Origin: Caryophanales bacterium UBA2450 | Lineage (GTDB): Bacteria; Bacillota_I; Bacilli_A; RFN20; CAG-826 | Direction: 5' to 3' | Assembly (NCBI GenBank): GCA_002342545.1 | Contig: DDQE01000004.1 | Coordinates: forward strand, 1 to 36,494 | DNA: 36,494 nucleotides | Shown: positions 1 through 8,853 of the stretch, piece by piece | How the letters are laid out: the number at the start of each line of letters is the position of its first letter | How positions within the stretch are numbered: the first letter of the stretch is position 1 | The notes under the pieces: model-generated | The model's database searches: none | Told to the model about the DNA's origin: nothing | What the model saw: the letters and a program-made list of their open reading frames with translations, nothing else | Made by a program: the position numbers and the translations under genes

Positions 1-861
1 AATGAAAAAATTAAAGAATCGATGTGTAATGTTGTTGCCGATAAATATATTTCTTTATCAATTTATAATCACGAACAAACTCGATTGACCAATAAATATT
101 TCCCTCCAATTTCTTCTATGGACTTATATGTTAATTTAATGCTTAACATTTTAACTAATGGACAGATTAAGGATAAGAGCAACGCCTTATTAATTGACTT
201 CTTAAGTAAAACACTTTCTATAGCAAGATGTATTCTAAAACAACTATGTGATGGTTATGAAACCGAAGCCTTTGCGTTATGGAGAACTTTGCATGAATGT
301 GAATGTGTTTTAATTCTTTTAGATAAATATAAAGATTCTCTTATTTCAACATATGTTAAACACATGCAATATGGAATGATTTTTAGACAAGGTGAAACCG
401 ATAACGAATTAAATAATAAAATCTTTGCTCAGCTAAAAGAAGAGATGAAGCATTATGAGCTTAAAAGTAAAGATATGAAAAAATATATCGAATATGGTTG
501 GCTATTATCTATTCCTGATGTCGACAAGATTGAAAACTTTAAATTAAATTTTAGAGATGGAGTGGAAACTTTAGCGGGTTTACATGATTATAGTGATATC
601 TATATGACTAGTAGTGAGATACTTCATGGTTCCCCATTACTTATTTATAGTAATAAGACTTATTTCCATATGTTAACTATCATTAATCTATATGAATCAT
701 TCTTTAGAATTGAAAGAGTGTTTGAATCTTTATTCTTCCCTAAAATTAATGAAGGCGCTAGAGATAAATATCTAGAGATGAAAAAGCTATATTTCTCTCA
801 TCTTATTTCTATTCATAAAAGAGAAGTGGACACCTTCAAAAATTACATGAGAAAAAAGTAA
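1..861 (+). CDS. DUF5677-like protein of unknown function, 5'-partial
   Basis: The reading frame is open to the first base of the window. The first in-frame ATG is at 22, but seven codons precede it without a stop, so the gene probably begins upstream. The visible 286 residues are soluble and helical, with no signal peptide or membrane segment. The segment ALWRTLHECECVLILLDKY and a later Y-S-D-x(5)-S-S-E-x-L-H-G motif resemble the DUF5677 family, whose function is unknown; I base this on the motif pattern only. It ends just before a strong hairpin terminator and is convergent with the nucleoside kinase gene. It is the only gene at this edge that is not housekeeping, so it may belong to accessory DNA to the left. 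Certain as a gene, uncertain as to family. Confidence 0.6.
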   Translation, partial: NEKIKESMCNVVADKYISLSIYNHEQTRLTNKYFPPISSMDLYVNLMLNILTNGQIKDKSNALLIDFLSKTLSIARCILKQLCDGYETEAFALWRTLHECECVLILLDKYKDSLISTYVKHMQYGMIFRQGETDNELNNKIFAQLKEEMKHYELKSKDMKKYIEYGWLLSIPDVDKIENFKLNFRDGVETLAGLHDYSDIYMTSSEILHGSPLLIYSNKTYFHMLTIINLYESFFRIERVFESLFFPKINEGARDKYLEMKKLYFSHLISIHKREVDTFKNYMRKK

Positions 862-866
862 AAGAA

Positions 867-898
867 AACGGTTACAAAATTGTAACCGTTATTTTTTT
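867..898. terminator. Intrinsic terminator, probably bidirectional
   Basis: A perfect 10-bp stem (aacggttaca / tgtaaccgtt, 867-876 and 881-890) with loop aaat is followed by attttttt. Read on the minus strand the same stem is followed by ttttctttt. It sits between the stops of two convergent genes and can end both transcripts. Confidence 0.85.
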
Positions 899-914
899 GT
901 TGTTTGACTATCTA

Positions 915-2555
915 TTACACGTCAGCGTAACAAGAGCCACCGATGAATTCTCTAAGAATAGAATTACATGGAACCCATTCATCAGACATATCATCAAAGA
1001 ATTTGAGCATTCTGATTAATCTTTCTGCAACTGGGTAATATGGGTTTTCGACCTCGATTGCTTGAAGTAGTGGCATTGCATATTTTTTCATCACCGATAA
1101 TTCTTCTGGTAAGAAACTGTTAAAGACGAAGTTAGCGCCTTCTTGAGTCTTATAAATCCATTTGAATTCGCCTTTTCTAACGCTAGCCCACATGGACATA
1201 GTTTCAATAGCAGAGCTACCTCTAAATTGATAGTCTCTCACGATTCTTCTTAATAATCTTAAGTCAGTAAGACTTAATGGGTTGTGGTTATCGATATTGA
1301 TTTGTCCTTGAGGAGCAATAAAGATTTTGAATTTTTGATGTTGTGGAATGGATTCAGTCATTCTGTCGTTAAGAGCGTGAATACCTTCAATAATGATTGG
1401 TTGGTTTTCAGGAACTTTTAAGGTTCTACCCTTTACTCTATGACCAAGTTTGAAATCAAATTTTGGTAATTCAACTTCTTCTCCAGCGATGAGGTCCGCC
1501 ATATTTTCGTTAAATAAGGCAACATCAAGAGCGTCAACTGCCTCTAAATCTGGTTCTCCATTTTCATCTTTTGGTGCTTGGTCTCTTGGTAAGTAATAGT
1601 CATCCATAGAAATACGGATTGGATCAATACCACGAGATAATAATTCAATTCTTAATCTATTAGCGAAAGTGGTTTTTCCTGAACTAGATGGACCAGCGAT
1701 ACAAATAAGTCTAATTTCTTCTTTGTTGTCTTCCACTAATTGACCAAGTTCACATAATTGACGGTTATGTCTTTGTTCACCAAGAGTGATGACATCGATA
1801 TCTCCGTCTTTTTCAATACGGTGGTTGATATTGACGATGCTATCAAATCTAGTAGCGACAGCCCATTGATGGGCTCTTTTTAATGTACGACCAAAGGTTG
1901 GGGCTTCTTCAAATGGTGGAATTTCACCTCCAACTTCTGGACGAGGATATTGGATAACAATACCTGGGTGATAGTATTTGAGTTTCCACTTATTGACATA
2001 GCCAGTAGATGGGACCATACGATTGTACATATAGTTTTTATAACCATTACAATCATATAAGTGACATGTCTTTTCTGGTCTATATTGGATAATTTCAACC
2101 TTATCTTTATATCCTTCTTTTGTGAATACTTTTTTGGCTTCTTCTTTTGAGACAATTGATCTCACAAGTGGATAGTCTTCTTTGACAATTCTTTCCATTT
2201 CTTTTTCAAGATTAGCCACCATTTGTGGATTAACAACAATACCTGGAGTTAATACTTGTAAGAAGATACTTCTAGAAACGTTATAAGAAAAACGGATATC
2301 CGCTTTTGGTAAGATATTTCTCATAGCCATAGCGACAATAAATCTTAAGCTAGCTTCATAAGTTGGTTTAGCATCTCTATCTTTGACAGTTAACGCCACA
2401 ACAGTGGAATCAGCTTCCATGACATAAGTTAATTCTCTAACACGATTATTAACATATGCACAGACGATGTCTTTACTTTTGCCAACGATTTCTAAAACAG
2501 AAACAGGCTTATCATAAGTTTTGACTGCGCCATTAAAAGTTATGTTAAATGACAT
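915..2555 (-). CDS. TGS-domain nucleoside kinase (uridine kinase family)
   Basis: Predicted cytosolic P-loop kinase that phosphorylates a nucleoside, probably uridine or a related pyrimidine nucleoside, using NTP. The 546 residues show three parts: a TGS / ThrRS-like N-terminus (about 1-60), a region resembling the threonyl-tRNA synthetase second additional domain (about 60-250), and a phosphoribulokinase/uridine kinase domain with Walker A GPSSSGKT at 288-295 and the segment RISMDDYY near 314-321. This architecture and length are usual for a kinase family common in Bacillota and other anaerobes. The frame runs further upstream to 2840, but the start at 2555 is chosen because it is preceded by a strong GGAGG site and because the extra residues are encoded by AT-rich promoter DNA. 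It is monocistronic, divergent from pfp. The true substrate cannot be read from sequence. Confidence 0.85.
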   Translation of the reverse strand: MSFNITFNGAVKTYDKPVSVLEIVGKSKDIVCAYVNNRVRELTYVMEADSTVVALTVKDRDAKPTYEASLRFIVAMAMRNILPKADIRFSYNVSRSIFLQVLTPGIVVNPQMVANLEKEMERIVKEDYPLVRSIVSKEEAKKVFTKEGYKDKVEIIQYRPEKTCHLYDCNGYKNYMYNRMVPSTGYVNKWKLKYYHPGIVIQYPRPEVGGEIPPFEEAPTFGRTLKRAHQWAVATRFDSIVNINHRIEKDGDIDVITLGEQRHNRQLCELGQLVEDNKEEIRLICIAGPSSSGKTTFANRLRIELLSRGIDPIRISMDDYYLPRDQAPKDENGEPDLEAVDALDVALFNENMADLIAGEEVELPKFDFKLGHRVKGRTLKVPENQPIIIEGIHALNDRMTESIPQHQKFKIFIAPQGQINIDNHNPLSLTDLRLLRRIVRDYQFRGSSAIETMSMWASVRKGEFKWIYKTQEGANFVFNSFLPEELSVMKKYAMPLLQAIEVENPYYPVAERLIRMLKFFDDMSDEWVPCNSILREFIGGSCYADV

Positions 2556-2589
2556 AGTTCTCCTCCTTAAATAAACTAAGTGCATAATT

Positions 2590-2618
2590 ATTTTAGTAAA
2601 TTCAAAACGTATATTCAA
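2590..2618 (-). promoter_or_regulatory. Sigma-A type promoter for the nucleoside kinase gene
   Basis: On the minus strand, -35 TTGAAT (2613-2618) and -10 TAAAAT (2590-2595) are separated by exactly 17 bases, with the GGAGG site and ATG downstream. It is divergent from the pfp promoter. Confidence 0.55.
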
Positions 2619-2667
2619 ATAAATATATTGATTTGATGATTTTATATATGTGACGGACCGATTTTTA

Positions 2668-2696
2668 TTGAATATTATTTTATTTAATAAGATAAT
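2668..2696 (+). promoter_or_regulatory. Sigma-A type promoter for pfp and the ATP synthase genes
   Basis: TTGAAT (2668-2673), a 17-base spacer and GATAAT (2691-2696). The predicted transcript starts near 2703 and has a leader of about 30 nt with an AAGAGG ribosome-binding site before the pfp ATG. No other clear promoter is seen before the atp genes, so this one probably drives them too. Confidence 0.6.
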
Positions 2697-2732
2697 ATTG
2701 CTGTTATAAATATTAAAAGAGGTATACGTCAT

Positions 2733-3935
2733 ATGAAAAATATGGTTTACATTCAATCCGGAGGACCTACATCTGTTATCAATTCTTCCCTTTATGGGGC
2801 TATTAAAGAAGCGAAAAGACACGGTGATGAAATTGATCACATTTATGGTTCATTAAACGGTATTGAAGGAATGATCGATGACAAATTAATTGATATCGGT
2901 CAAGAAGATGAAGAACAAATTGAATTATTATTACAAACTCCAGGTAGTATCTTAGGCACAACTAGAAGAAAATTACCTAAAGATGTTCATGATCCAATCT
3001 ACATGAAAATCGTGGAGACAATGAAAAAACATGAAATCAAATACGTCTTTGTTAATGGCGGTAACGATTCCATGGATACTTGCTATAAATTATCCTTATT
3101 AACTAAAGAACTTAATCTTGATGTGAGAGTCGTTGGAGTTCCAAAGACTATCGATAACGATTTAGCCTGTACCGATCACTCCTTAGGATTTCCAAGCGCT
3201 GCTAAATTCGTGATTAATACAGTTAACGCCTTAAGTATGGATGCTAACTGCTTTAAAGTCGGTAAAGTACACGTTGTAGAAATTATGGGAAGAAACGCCG
3301 GTTGGTTAACCGCTGCTAGTGATTTACTTCCAGAACAAACTAGACCACATCTTATTTATATCCCAGAAAATAAATTTGATTTAGAAAAATTCTTAGTGGA
3401 TGTTAAAAAAGTCTATGACGAAAAAGGCTACGCTATGGTTTGCATTTCTGAGGGTATTGAATTCCCAAGAAGCAACAAAAACGCTAGAGTTGACGGCTTT
3501 GGCCATGCTCAACTTGGTGGAGCGGCAGCTGGTTTATGTGAAATTATCGAAGAAAGACTTGATTTACCAACTAGAGCAGTGGAATTCTCTTTAACTCAAA
3601 GAGCCTGCCCAATGTGTATTTCTAAACTTGATAGAGAAGAAGCTATTAAGACTGGTGAAACCGCAGTTAAAGCTGCTTTAAGTGGTGTGACTGGCAAAAT
3701 GGTTGTCTTTAAAAGAGTTTCTCAAAAACCATATAAGATTGATTATGAATTAGCAGACTTATCTTTAGTCGCTAACGCTGAAAGTGTGATTAAACCATCT
3801 ATGATGGTGGATGACACAAGAATGAGCCAAGAATTACGTGATTATATTGCCCCACTTATTGAAGGGGAAGTAGAACTCAAAACAAAAAACGGCATTGTCG
3901 TAATGGCAAATTGGAAGAAAGTTTTGGTTAAATAA
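2733..3935 (+). CDS. pfp: Pyrophosphate-dependent 6-phosphofructokinase
   Basis: Interconverts fructose 6-phosphate + PPi and fructose 1,6-bisphosphate + phosphate in glycolysis, in the cytosol. The 400-residue protein has the PFK signatures GGPTSVINSS (10-19), VNGGNDSMD (107-115), PKTIDND (137-143) and MGRNAGW (185-191). In the PFK family an Asp in the GG-x-D position (here D112) and a Lys before TIDND (K138) mark use of PPi rather than ATP, where both positions are Gly; both PPi-type residues are present. An AAGAGG site lies 9 bases upstream of the ATG. The stop overlaps the atpI start by one base (TAATG), so translation is probably coupled to the ATP synthase genes. The reaction is reversible, so the direction in vivo is not decided by sequence. 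Confidence 0.92.
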   Translation: MKNMVYIQSGGPTSVINSSLYGAIKEAKRHGDEIDHIYGSLNGIEGMIDDKLIDIGQEDEEQIELLLQTPGSILGTTRRKLPKDVHDPIYMKIVETMKKHEIKYVFVNGGNDSMDTCYKLSLLTKELNLDVRVVGVPKTIDNDLACTDHSLGFPSAAKFVINTVNALSMDANCFKVGKVHVVEIMGRNAGWLTAASDLLPEQTRPHLIYIPENKFDLEKFLVDVKKVYDEKGYAMVCISEGIEFPRSNKNARVDGFGHAQLGGAAAGLCEIIEERLDLPTRAVEFSLTQRACPMCISKLDREEAIKTGETAVKAALSGVTGKMVVFKRVSQKPYKIDYELADLSLVANAESVIKPSMMVDDTRMSQELRDYIAPLIEGEVELKTKNGIVVMANWKKVLVK

Positions 3936-4324
3936 TGAAATTCTTATCTCAAATCGAGAGAAATTTACGCGTTGCTCTTTTAGTAGGAGTTCTTACTGTA
4001 GTAGCAATTATTGCCTCAAGCTATTGCTTTGTTACTAAGTTTTATGAAATTCCTCTAGGGTTTGCTCTAGGAGGAGCGGTAGTTTCTACTCTTTATTTAA
4101 TTGGCCATTTTCTATACCAGATTGATGTAAAAAACGGAGAAGTTAAATATTCTATCTTAATGATTGGAATTAGAAACTTTATCCTTATTGGATCAATTAT
4201 TGTCCTAGCTTTAATGTATTATCGCTGGGATATTAAATATTTTAATTTATTTGCCTATGTAGGCATCTATACAGGTGGAATCATCATCTTTGTTATTGAC
4301 CACCTTGTTTATAAAAATAAATAG
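3935..4324 (+). CDS. atpI: ATP synthase protein I-like membrane protein
   Basis: A 129-residue protein with four predicted membrane helices (about 13-33, 39-61, 71-94 and 100-125) and almost no soluble part. Position directly in front of atpB, size and topology match AtpI, an assembly factor for the c-ring and perhaps a cation carrier in other bacteria. Sequence conservation in this family is low, so the call rests mainly on synteny. The ATG overlaps the pfp stop by one base and there is no separate ribosome-binding site of note, consistent with translational coupling. Confidence 0.65.
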   Translation: MKFLSQIERNLRVALLVGVLTVVAIIASSYCFVTKFYEIPLGFALGGAVVSTLYLIGHFLYQIDVKNGEVKYSILMIGIRNFILIGSIIVLALMYYRWDIKYFNLFAYVGIYTGGIIIFVIDHLVYKNK

Positions 4325-4338
4325 AAAGGAGAACGATA

Positions 4339-5121
4339 GTGGGAGTTGTCTTAAGCGGCACTGATGATATAGTTAAAAGATTTCTAGATACATCAATAGG
4401 CCTATCAGGAGAAACAATTTCCTCCCTAATTTTAATAGGGATTATTTCTCTATTAGCAATTTATATTTGCATTCGTTCTCGCTTTGCTGATCCACTTAAA
4501 AAACCAAAAGGAATTTTATTCCTTGCAGAGGTTGGTGTTACATTTTTTGATGGGTTAGTGGAATCTTTAATGGGACCTAGATACCGTGGATTCGGTGGTT
4601 TCATTATGGCTATCGCTACTTATTTATTTTTAGCCTTTATTTGGGGCTTAACTGGTTTACCTGCTCCGGTTACTTATTTAGCTACCCCATTATCTTTAGG
4701 CTTAATTACGTTTGTTTTAATTCACTTAAACTCTATAAGATTTACAAGATTCCGTTATTTCAAACGTTATATTGAACCAGTCCCTATATTTTTACCAATT
4801 AACTTAATTTCCATGTGGGCGCCTTTACTAAGCTTAACGATGCGTCTATTTGGTAATGCTTTAGCGGGTTGGACTTTAATGACTTTACTCTACGCTGCTC
4901 TTAACGGTATTGGAGGTACAGTTATTGAAGCTGCAGGTCACGCGATGGGGGCAGGTAGCTTTGTTGCTCCAATTGTCACCCCAATCTTACATGCCTATTT
5001 TGATTTATTCTCGGGCTTAATTCAGACTGTTGTCTTCCTCTTCTTATCGATGATTTTCATCGCTAATGAAGGTCCGGAAGATGATGATATACAAGAACTT
5101 TCAGTGAAAGGAGGAAACTAA
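4339..5121 (+). CDS. atpB: F-type ATP synthase Fo subunit a
   Basis: Stator channel subunit of the membrane Fo sector, guiding ions to and from the c-ring. The 260 residues contain several hydrophobic helices, the essential arginine in TMRLFGNALAGW (R169) and a conserved C-terminal helix with Y220 and Q229 (HAYFDLFSGLIQTVVFL). The start is GTG at 4339, supported by AAAGGAG seven bases upstream; no ATG fits the expected N-terminus. It follows atpI after 14 bases and is followed by atpE after 3. The acidic C-terminal tail (EDDDIQE) extends into the cytoplasm. Confidence 0.95.
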   Translation: MGVVLSGTDDIVKRFLDTSIGLSGETISSLILIGIISLLAIYICIRSRFADPLKKPKGILFLAEVGVTFFDGLVESLMGPRYRGFGGFIMAIATYLFLAFIWGLTGLPAPVTYLATPLSLGLITFVLIHLNSIRFTRFRYFKRYIEPVPIFLPINLISMWAPLLSLTMRLFGNALAGWTLMTLLYAALNGIGGTVIEAAGHAMGAGSFVAPIVTPILHAYFDLFSGLIQTVVFLFLSMIFIANEGPEDDDIQELSVKGGN

Positions 5122-5124
5122 TAT

Positions 5125-5340
5125 ATGGGAAATGCATTAGCCGCAGCGATTGCGATTTTAGCCGTTATGCCATCAGCCTTAGGTGAAGCTTGGGTTTGTG
5201 CTAAGACTGTTGATGGAATGAGCCGCAATCCAGAAATGTATGGAAAATTAAGAACCAATATGATTCTTGCTTGTGCGCTTGTTGAAACAACCGCTATTTA
5301 TGCATTATTAACTGCTATTTTAATTATTTTCGTCGCCTAA
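5125..5340 (+). CDS. atpE: F-type ATP synthase Fo subunit c, two-carboxylate type
   Basis: Proteolipid that forms the rotating ion-carrying ring. Its 71 residues make two helices joined by the polar loop SRNPE. The ion-binding carboxylate is E54 in ALVETTAIY. Aligning on the loop, helix 1 carries E21 at the position that is Gln32 in the Na+-type c subunit of Ilyobacter tartaricus; T55, T56 and Y59 match the Na+-ligand side. A second glutamate at this position is known from the Na+-driven ring of Fusobacterium nucleatum, so Na+ coupling is likely here (inference). AAAGGAGG lies upstream, inside the end of atpB. Confidence 0.95.
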   Translation: MGNALAAAIAILAVMPSALGEAWVCAKTVDGMSRNPEMYGKLRTNMILACALVETTAIYALLTAILIIFVA

Positions 5341-5353
5341 TAAGGAGGGTAAC

Positions 5354-5935
5354 ATGAAGAGAAGAAAATTAATTTTCTTACTTCCAGCATTTTTACTTCT
5401 TACCAGTTGTGATGTTTCTGGAGAACTTAATTCCGAAACATTCTTAGCAAAACTTATTCCTAACTGGGTATCTTTTGTCGTGCAACTTGCTGCGTTACTC
5501 GTCCTTATTCTTATTGTGGTCATCTTTGCTTATAAACCAGTAAAAAAGATTGTTAAGAAAAGACAAGATTACATTGAGTCTAATATTAAGGAAGCTGAAG
5601 AAAGTAAAGCTATCTGGAAAGAAAATGAATTGAAATCTAAAGAAACTGTCCTTGCTAGCGATAGGACGGCGGCTAATATCGTTGCCGAAGCCAAAGCTAA
5701 CGCGGTTATAGAAAGAAATAAGATTCTTGAACAAACTCAAGAAGATGTAAGCCGTATGAAACTTGAAGCAGAAAACGATATCGCTCGAATGGAACTCGAA
5801 GCTCAAGATAAGATCAAAAAAGAGATTGTCTCTGTAGCGTTAGATGCTTCTAAAGAGTTATTAGGAAGAGAAGTATCTTCCGAAGATAATAACCGTTTAC
5901 TTGAAGAATTTATTGAGGATGTGAAGAAAGACTAA
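5354..5935 (+). CDS. atpF: F-type ATP synthase Fo subunit b with lipoprotein signal
   Basis: Peripheral stalk subunit linking Fo to F1. The 193 residues begin with a basic, hydrophobic signal ending in the lipobox LTSC (C19), then a membrane helix at about 36-60 and a long charged coiled coil to about 160. A cleavable lipoprotein signal in front of the membrane helix is unusual for subunit b but is known in mycoplasmas. If processed, the mature N-terminus would be a diacylglyceryl cysteine on the outer face of the membrane. A GGAGGG site lies 5 bases before the ATG, 13 bases after atpE. Confidence 0.92.
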   Translation: MKRRKLIFLLPAFLLLTSCDVSGELNSETFLAKLIPNWVSFVVQLAALLVLILIVVIFAYKPVKKIVKKRQDYIESNIKEAEESKAIWKENELKSKETVLASDRTAANIVAEAKANAVIERNKILEQTQEDVSRMKLEAENDIARMELEAQDKIKKEIVSVALDASKELLGREVSSEDNNRLLEEFIEDVKKD

Positions 5936-5937
5936 TT

Positions 5938-6477
5938 ATGAAAGAAATAACTTCACGATACGCTGAGGCGCTATATTCTTTAAAGAAAGATGAAAACTCT
6001 TTAGAGTCTAGTCAAAAAGAAATTAAAGAATTAATCAAGGTTTTAAAAGAAAACCCAGATTTCTTAGTGGTCTTAAATTCCTCATATAAAGAATTCGAAG
6101 AGAAAGAACAAATTATTGATAAGGTCTTTATTGGAGTGGATGAAGAAATTAAAACTTTAATAAAGATTGTAGTGAAAAATCACCGCGGACAATATTTAAC
6201 TGAAATCTTTGAAAACTATAATTCTTTAGTGAACGAATATCGTGGAGTAATTGAAGGCTTAGTGTATTCGACTGAACCATTAAGTGAATCGCAATTAGCA
6301 AAACTTAACTCCGCAATCGGTAAGATAGAAACGCGACCTGTCGAACTGAAAAATATTATTGATCCTAGTTTAATTGGAGGGGTCAAAGTCGTGATTAATG
6401 ACCATATTTACGATGGTTCTATTAAACGTCATATCAATGATATGAAAATAGCCTTACTTAAGTATGGAGGTATTTAA
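5938..6477 (+). CDS. atpH: F-type ATP synthase F1 subunit delta
   Basis: Stator subunit (OSCP family) that caps F1 and binds subunits b and alpha. At 179 residues it has the usual length. It starts with RYAEALYSLKK, the typical helix of the family, and ends with the conserved GGVKVVINDHIYDGSIKRH segment (about 147-165). Only two bases separate it from atpF, and its 3' end carries the GGAGGT site used by atpA. Confidence 0.93.
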   Translation: MKEITSRYAEALYSLKKDENSLESSQKEIKELIKVLKENPDFLVVLNSSYKEFEEKEQIIDKVFIGVDEEIKTLIKIVVKNHRGQYLTEIFENYNSLVNEYRGVIEGLVYSTEPLSESQLAKLNSAIGKIETRPVELKNIIDPSLIGGVKVVINDHIYDGSIKRHINDMKIALLKYGGI

Positions 6478-7995
6478 ATGAAAATTAACGCAAATGAAAT
6501 TAGTGCTTTAATTAAAGAACAAATTAAGAACTATAAACATGATGTTGATTCTAGTGATGTCGGTACAGTTATTTCTGTAGGTGACGGAATTGCTCTAGTA
6601 TACGGCTTAACTCAAGCAATGCTTGGTGAATTATTGGTATTCACTAACGGCATATATGGCTTAGTGATGAATCTAGAAGCTGATCACGTTGGAGCGGTCT
6701 TATTAGGTGATGATTCTTTAATTAAAGAAGGCGATGAAGTTAAACGTACTAAACGCGTTATGGAAGTCCCTGTTGGCGATAATATGCTTGGAAGAGTGGT
6801 TAACGCTCTTGGCCAACCAATTGATGGGCTTGGACCAATTGAAACTAAAGAGACTCGACCAATCGAAGTTATTGCTCCTGGAGTTATCACAAGAAAAAGT
6901 GTTGATACACCTTTAGAAACCGGTATTACCGCCATTGACGCGATTACCCCAATAGGTAGAGGCCAAAGAGAATTAATTATTGGTGACCGTCAAACTGGAA
7001 AAACCGCGATTGCTATTGATACTATCATCAATCAAAAAGGGAAAGATGTTTTATGTATCTATGTCGCTATTGGTCAAAAGAATTCCACAGTGGCGCAAAT
7101 CGTTGATAAATTAAAATCTTTTGGTGCTATGGATTACACTTTAGTAGTTTCTGCTACTGCTAGTGAACCAGCTCCAATGCTTTATGTTGCCCCATATGCT
7201 GGAGTAGCAATGGCGGAATATTGGATGCACCAAGGCAAAGATGTCTTAATCGTATATGACGATTTAAGTAAACACGCAGTCAGTTATCGTACTTTATCAT
7301 TATTACTAAAACGTTCTCCAGGAAGAGAAGCTTATCCTGGTGATGTCTTCTATTTACATTCTCGTTTACTTGAAAGAGCTTGTAAATTAGATGACAAATA
7401 TGGTGGTGGTTCTATTACTGCTTTACCAATTGTAGAAACTCAAGCTGGAGATATCTCTGCTTATATTCCTACTAATGTTATTTCTATTACGGACGGACAA
7501 ATCTTCCTAGTGACTGATTTATTCAATGCTGGTCAAAGACCAGCAATTGACGCTGGTTTATCTGTCTCCCGTGTTGGTGGAGCCGCTCAAACTAAAGCCA
7601 TGAAACAAGTCGCTAGAAGCTTAAAGATTGATCTTGCAAGCTTTGAAGAAATGAAATCCTTCTCTCAATTTGGTAGTGATCTTGACGCTTCTACTTTAGC
7701 GATATTAAAACACGGAGAAGCTTTACTTGAAGTATTAAAACAAGGGCAATATAACCCTTATCCAATGGAGAAAGAAATTTTCTATCTATTCGCTGCTAAA
7801 AATAAATATTTAGACTCTTTAAATAAACATAAGATTGCCTCTTATTTATCTAAAGCATATGAATATTCTTTAAGTAGTGATAAATCTTTACTACATAGCA
7901 TTAGAGAAAATAAAGAAATTCTTCCAGAAGTGGAAAAGAAGTTAACTGCTCAATTTGAGAAATTTAACGAATTATATTTAGAAGAATATAAATAA
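6478..7995 (+). CDS. atpA: F-type ATP synthase F1 subunit alpha
   Basis: Non-catalytic nucleotide-binding subunit of the F1 head, forming a hexamer with beta. The 505 residues include the beta-barrel N-terminus, the P-loop GDRQTGKT (169-176), and the VGGAAQ region following the arginine-finger segment SVSRVGG, as expected. The start codon directly follows the atpH stop and uses a GGAGGT site lying within atpH. Nothing suggests loss of function. Confidence 0.97.
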   Translation: MKINANEISALIKEQIKNYKHDVDSSDVGTVISVGDGIALVYGLTQAMLGELLVFTNGIYGLVMNLEADHVGAVLLGDDSLIKEGDEVKRTKRVMEVPVGDNMLGRVVNALGQPIDGLGPIETKETRPIEVIAPGVITRKSVDTPLETGITAIDAITPIGRGQRELIIGDRQTGKTAIAIDTIINQKGKDVLCIYVAIGQKNSTVAQIVDKLKSFGAMDYTLVVSATASEPAPMLYVAPYAGVAMAEYWMHQGKDVLIVYDDLSKHAVSYRTLSLLLKRSPGREAYPGDVFYLHSRLLERACKLDDKYGGGSITALPIVETQAGDISAYIPTNVISITDGQIFLVTDLFNAGQRPAIDAGLSVSRVGGAAQTKAMKQVARSLKIDLASFEEMKSFSQFGSDLDASTLAILKHGEALLEVLKQGQYNPYPMEKEIFYLFAAKNKYLDSLNKHKIASYLSKAYEYSLSSDKSLLHSIRENKEILPEVEKKLTAQFEKFNELYLEEYK

Positions 7996-8000
7996 AATTT

Positions 8001-8843
8001 ATGGGTCAAAACGTTGTCAAAATAAAATCGAGAATTAAGTCTGTAACTGGGGCTTATAAAGTGACCAGCGCGATGAAACTTGTTTCTACTGTTAAATTAA
8101 AGCAGTGGAAAGGCAAGATGCTCGCTAATAAGGACTACAATAAGCAACTTGATGAAGTTGTGAATTTACTTTTGTCTTTTTCTAAAAAGACTACTTCTCC
8201 TTTTATGAAGATTAACGAAAAGGCCAACAAAAAACTATATGTCATTATTTCTTCAACTTTAGGACTTTGTGGCAGTTATAACACTAATATTTTTAAAGTC
8301 GCCGATGCCAAAATTACTAAAGAAGATGAAGCAATTATTTTAGGACAAAAAGGAATAGTAAGATATTCAAAAGAAGAATTCAGAGTTGTTGAGGGATTTG
8401 AGGATTCTACTTCTTATATCGCTAAAGATTTTGTCAATCGTATTAAGGATTATATTCTAAAAGAATATATAATGGGGACATATTCAGAAATTCACATCAT
8501 CTATTCTGAATATAAAAATTCCTTAGTCTTCTTTGCTAAAGACTATAAACTATTGCCATTTACTACTTCTAAAGAAGAAAGTAATGACTATCCACCAATA
8601 TTCGAACCTAGTGTTAATGAATTAGTGGATAAACTCATCCCATATTATTTAGAAACTTGTCTATATTCTAAATTGTTAGAAAGCGCGGTTTGTGAGCAAG
8701 CAGCTCGAAGTAATGCGATGGAAAACGCCACAAATAACGCTAAAGACTTATTAGATGAATTACATATTGAATTTAATAAAGCACGTCAAGCTGCTATTAC
8801 TCAAGAGATTACCGAAATAGTCTCAGCAGCGAAAGCGATGTAA
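8001..8843 (+). CDS. atpG: F-type ATP synthase F1 subunit gamma
   Basis: Central rotor shaft of F1. The 280 residues show both conserved ends: the N-terminal helix KSRIKSVTGAYKVTSAMKLV and the C-terminal RQAAITQEITEIVSAA. It follows atpA after 5 bases. The region before the ATG (aaataaaattt) has no recognisable ribosome-binding site, unlike most genes of this cluster, so initiation probably depends on ribosomes arriving from atpA. Confidence 0.95.
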   Translation: MGQNVVKIKSRIKSVTGAYKVTSAMKLVSTVKLKQWKGKMLANKDYNKQLDEVVNLLLSFSKKTTSPFMKINEKANKKLYVIISSTLGLCGSYNTNIFKVADAKITKEDEAIILGQKGIVRYSKEEFRVVEGFEDSTSYIAKDFVNRIKDYILKEYIMGTYSEIHIIYSEYKNSLVFFAKDYKLLPFTTSKEESNDYPPIFEPSVNELVDKLIPYYLETCLYSKLLESAVCEQAARSNAMENATNNAKDLLDELHIEFNKARQAAITQEITEIVSAAKAM

Positions 8844-8853
8844 AGGAGGGTAT

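Noticed and set aside
1880..2155. Minus-strand frame of 91 codons inside the nucleoside kinase gene
   Set aside because: It is a different frame of the same strand as a well-supported gene, low-complexity and lysine-rich, with no own start signals.
2556..2840. N-terminal extension of the nucleoside kinase frame
   Set aside because: The extra residues are encoded by AT-rich divergent promoter DNA; a strong GGAGG site and the TGS start fix the start at 2555.
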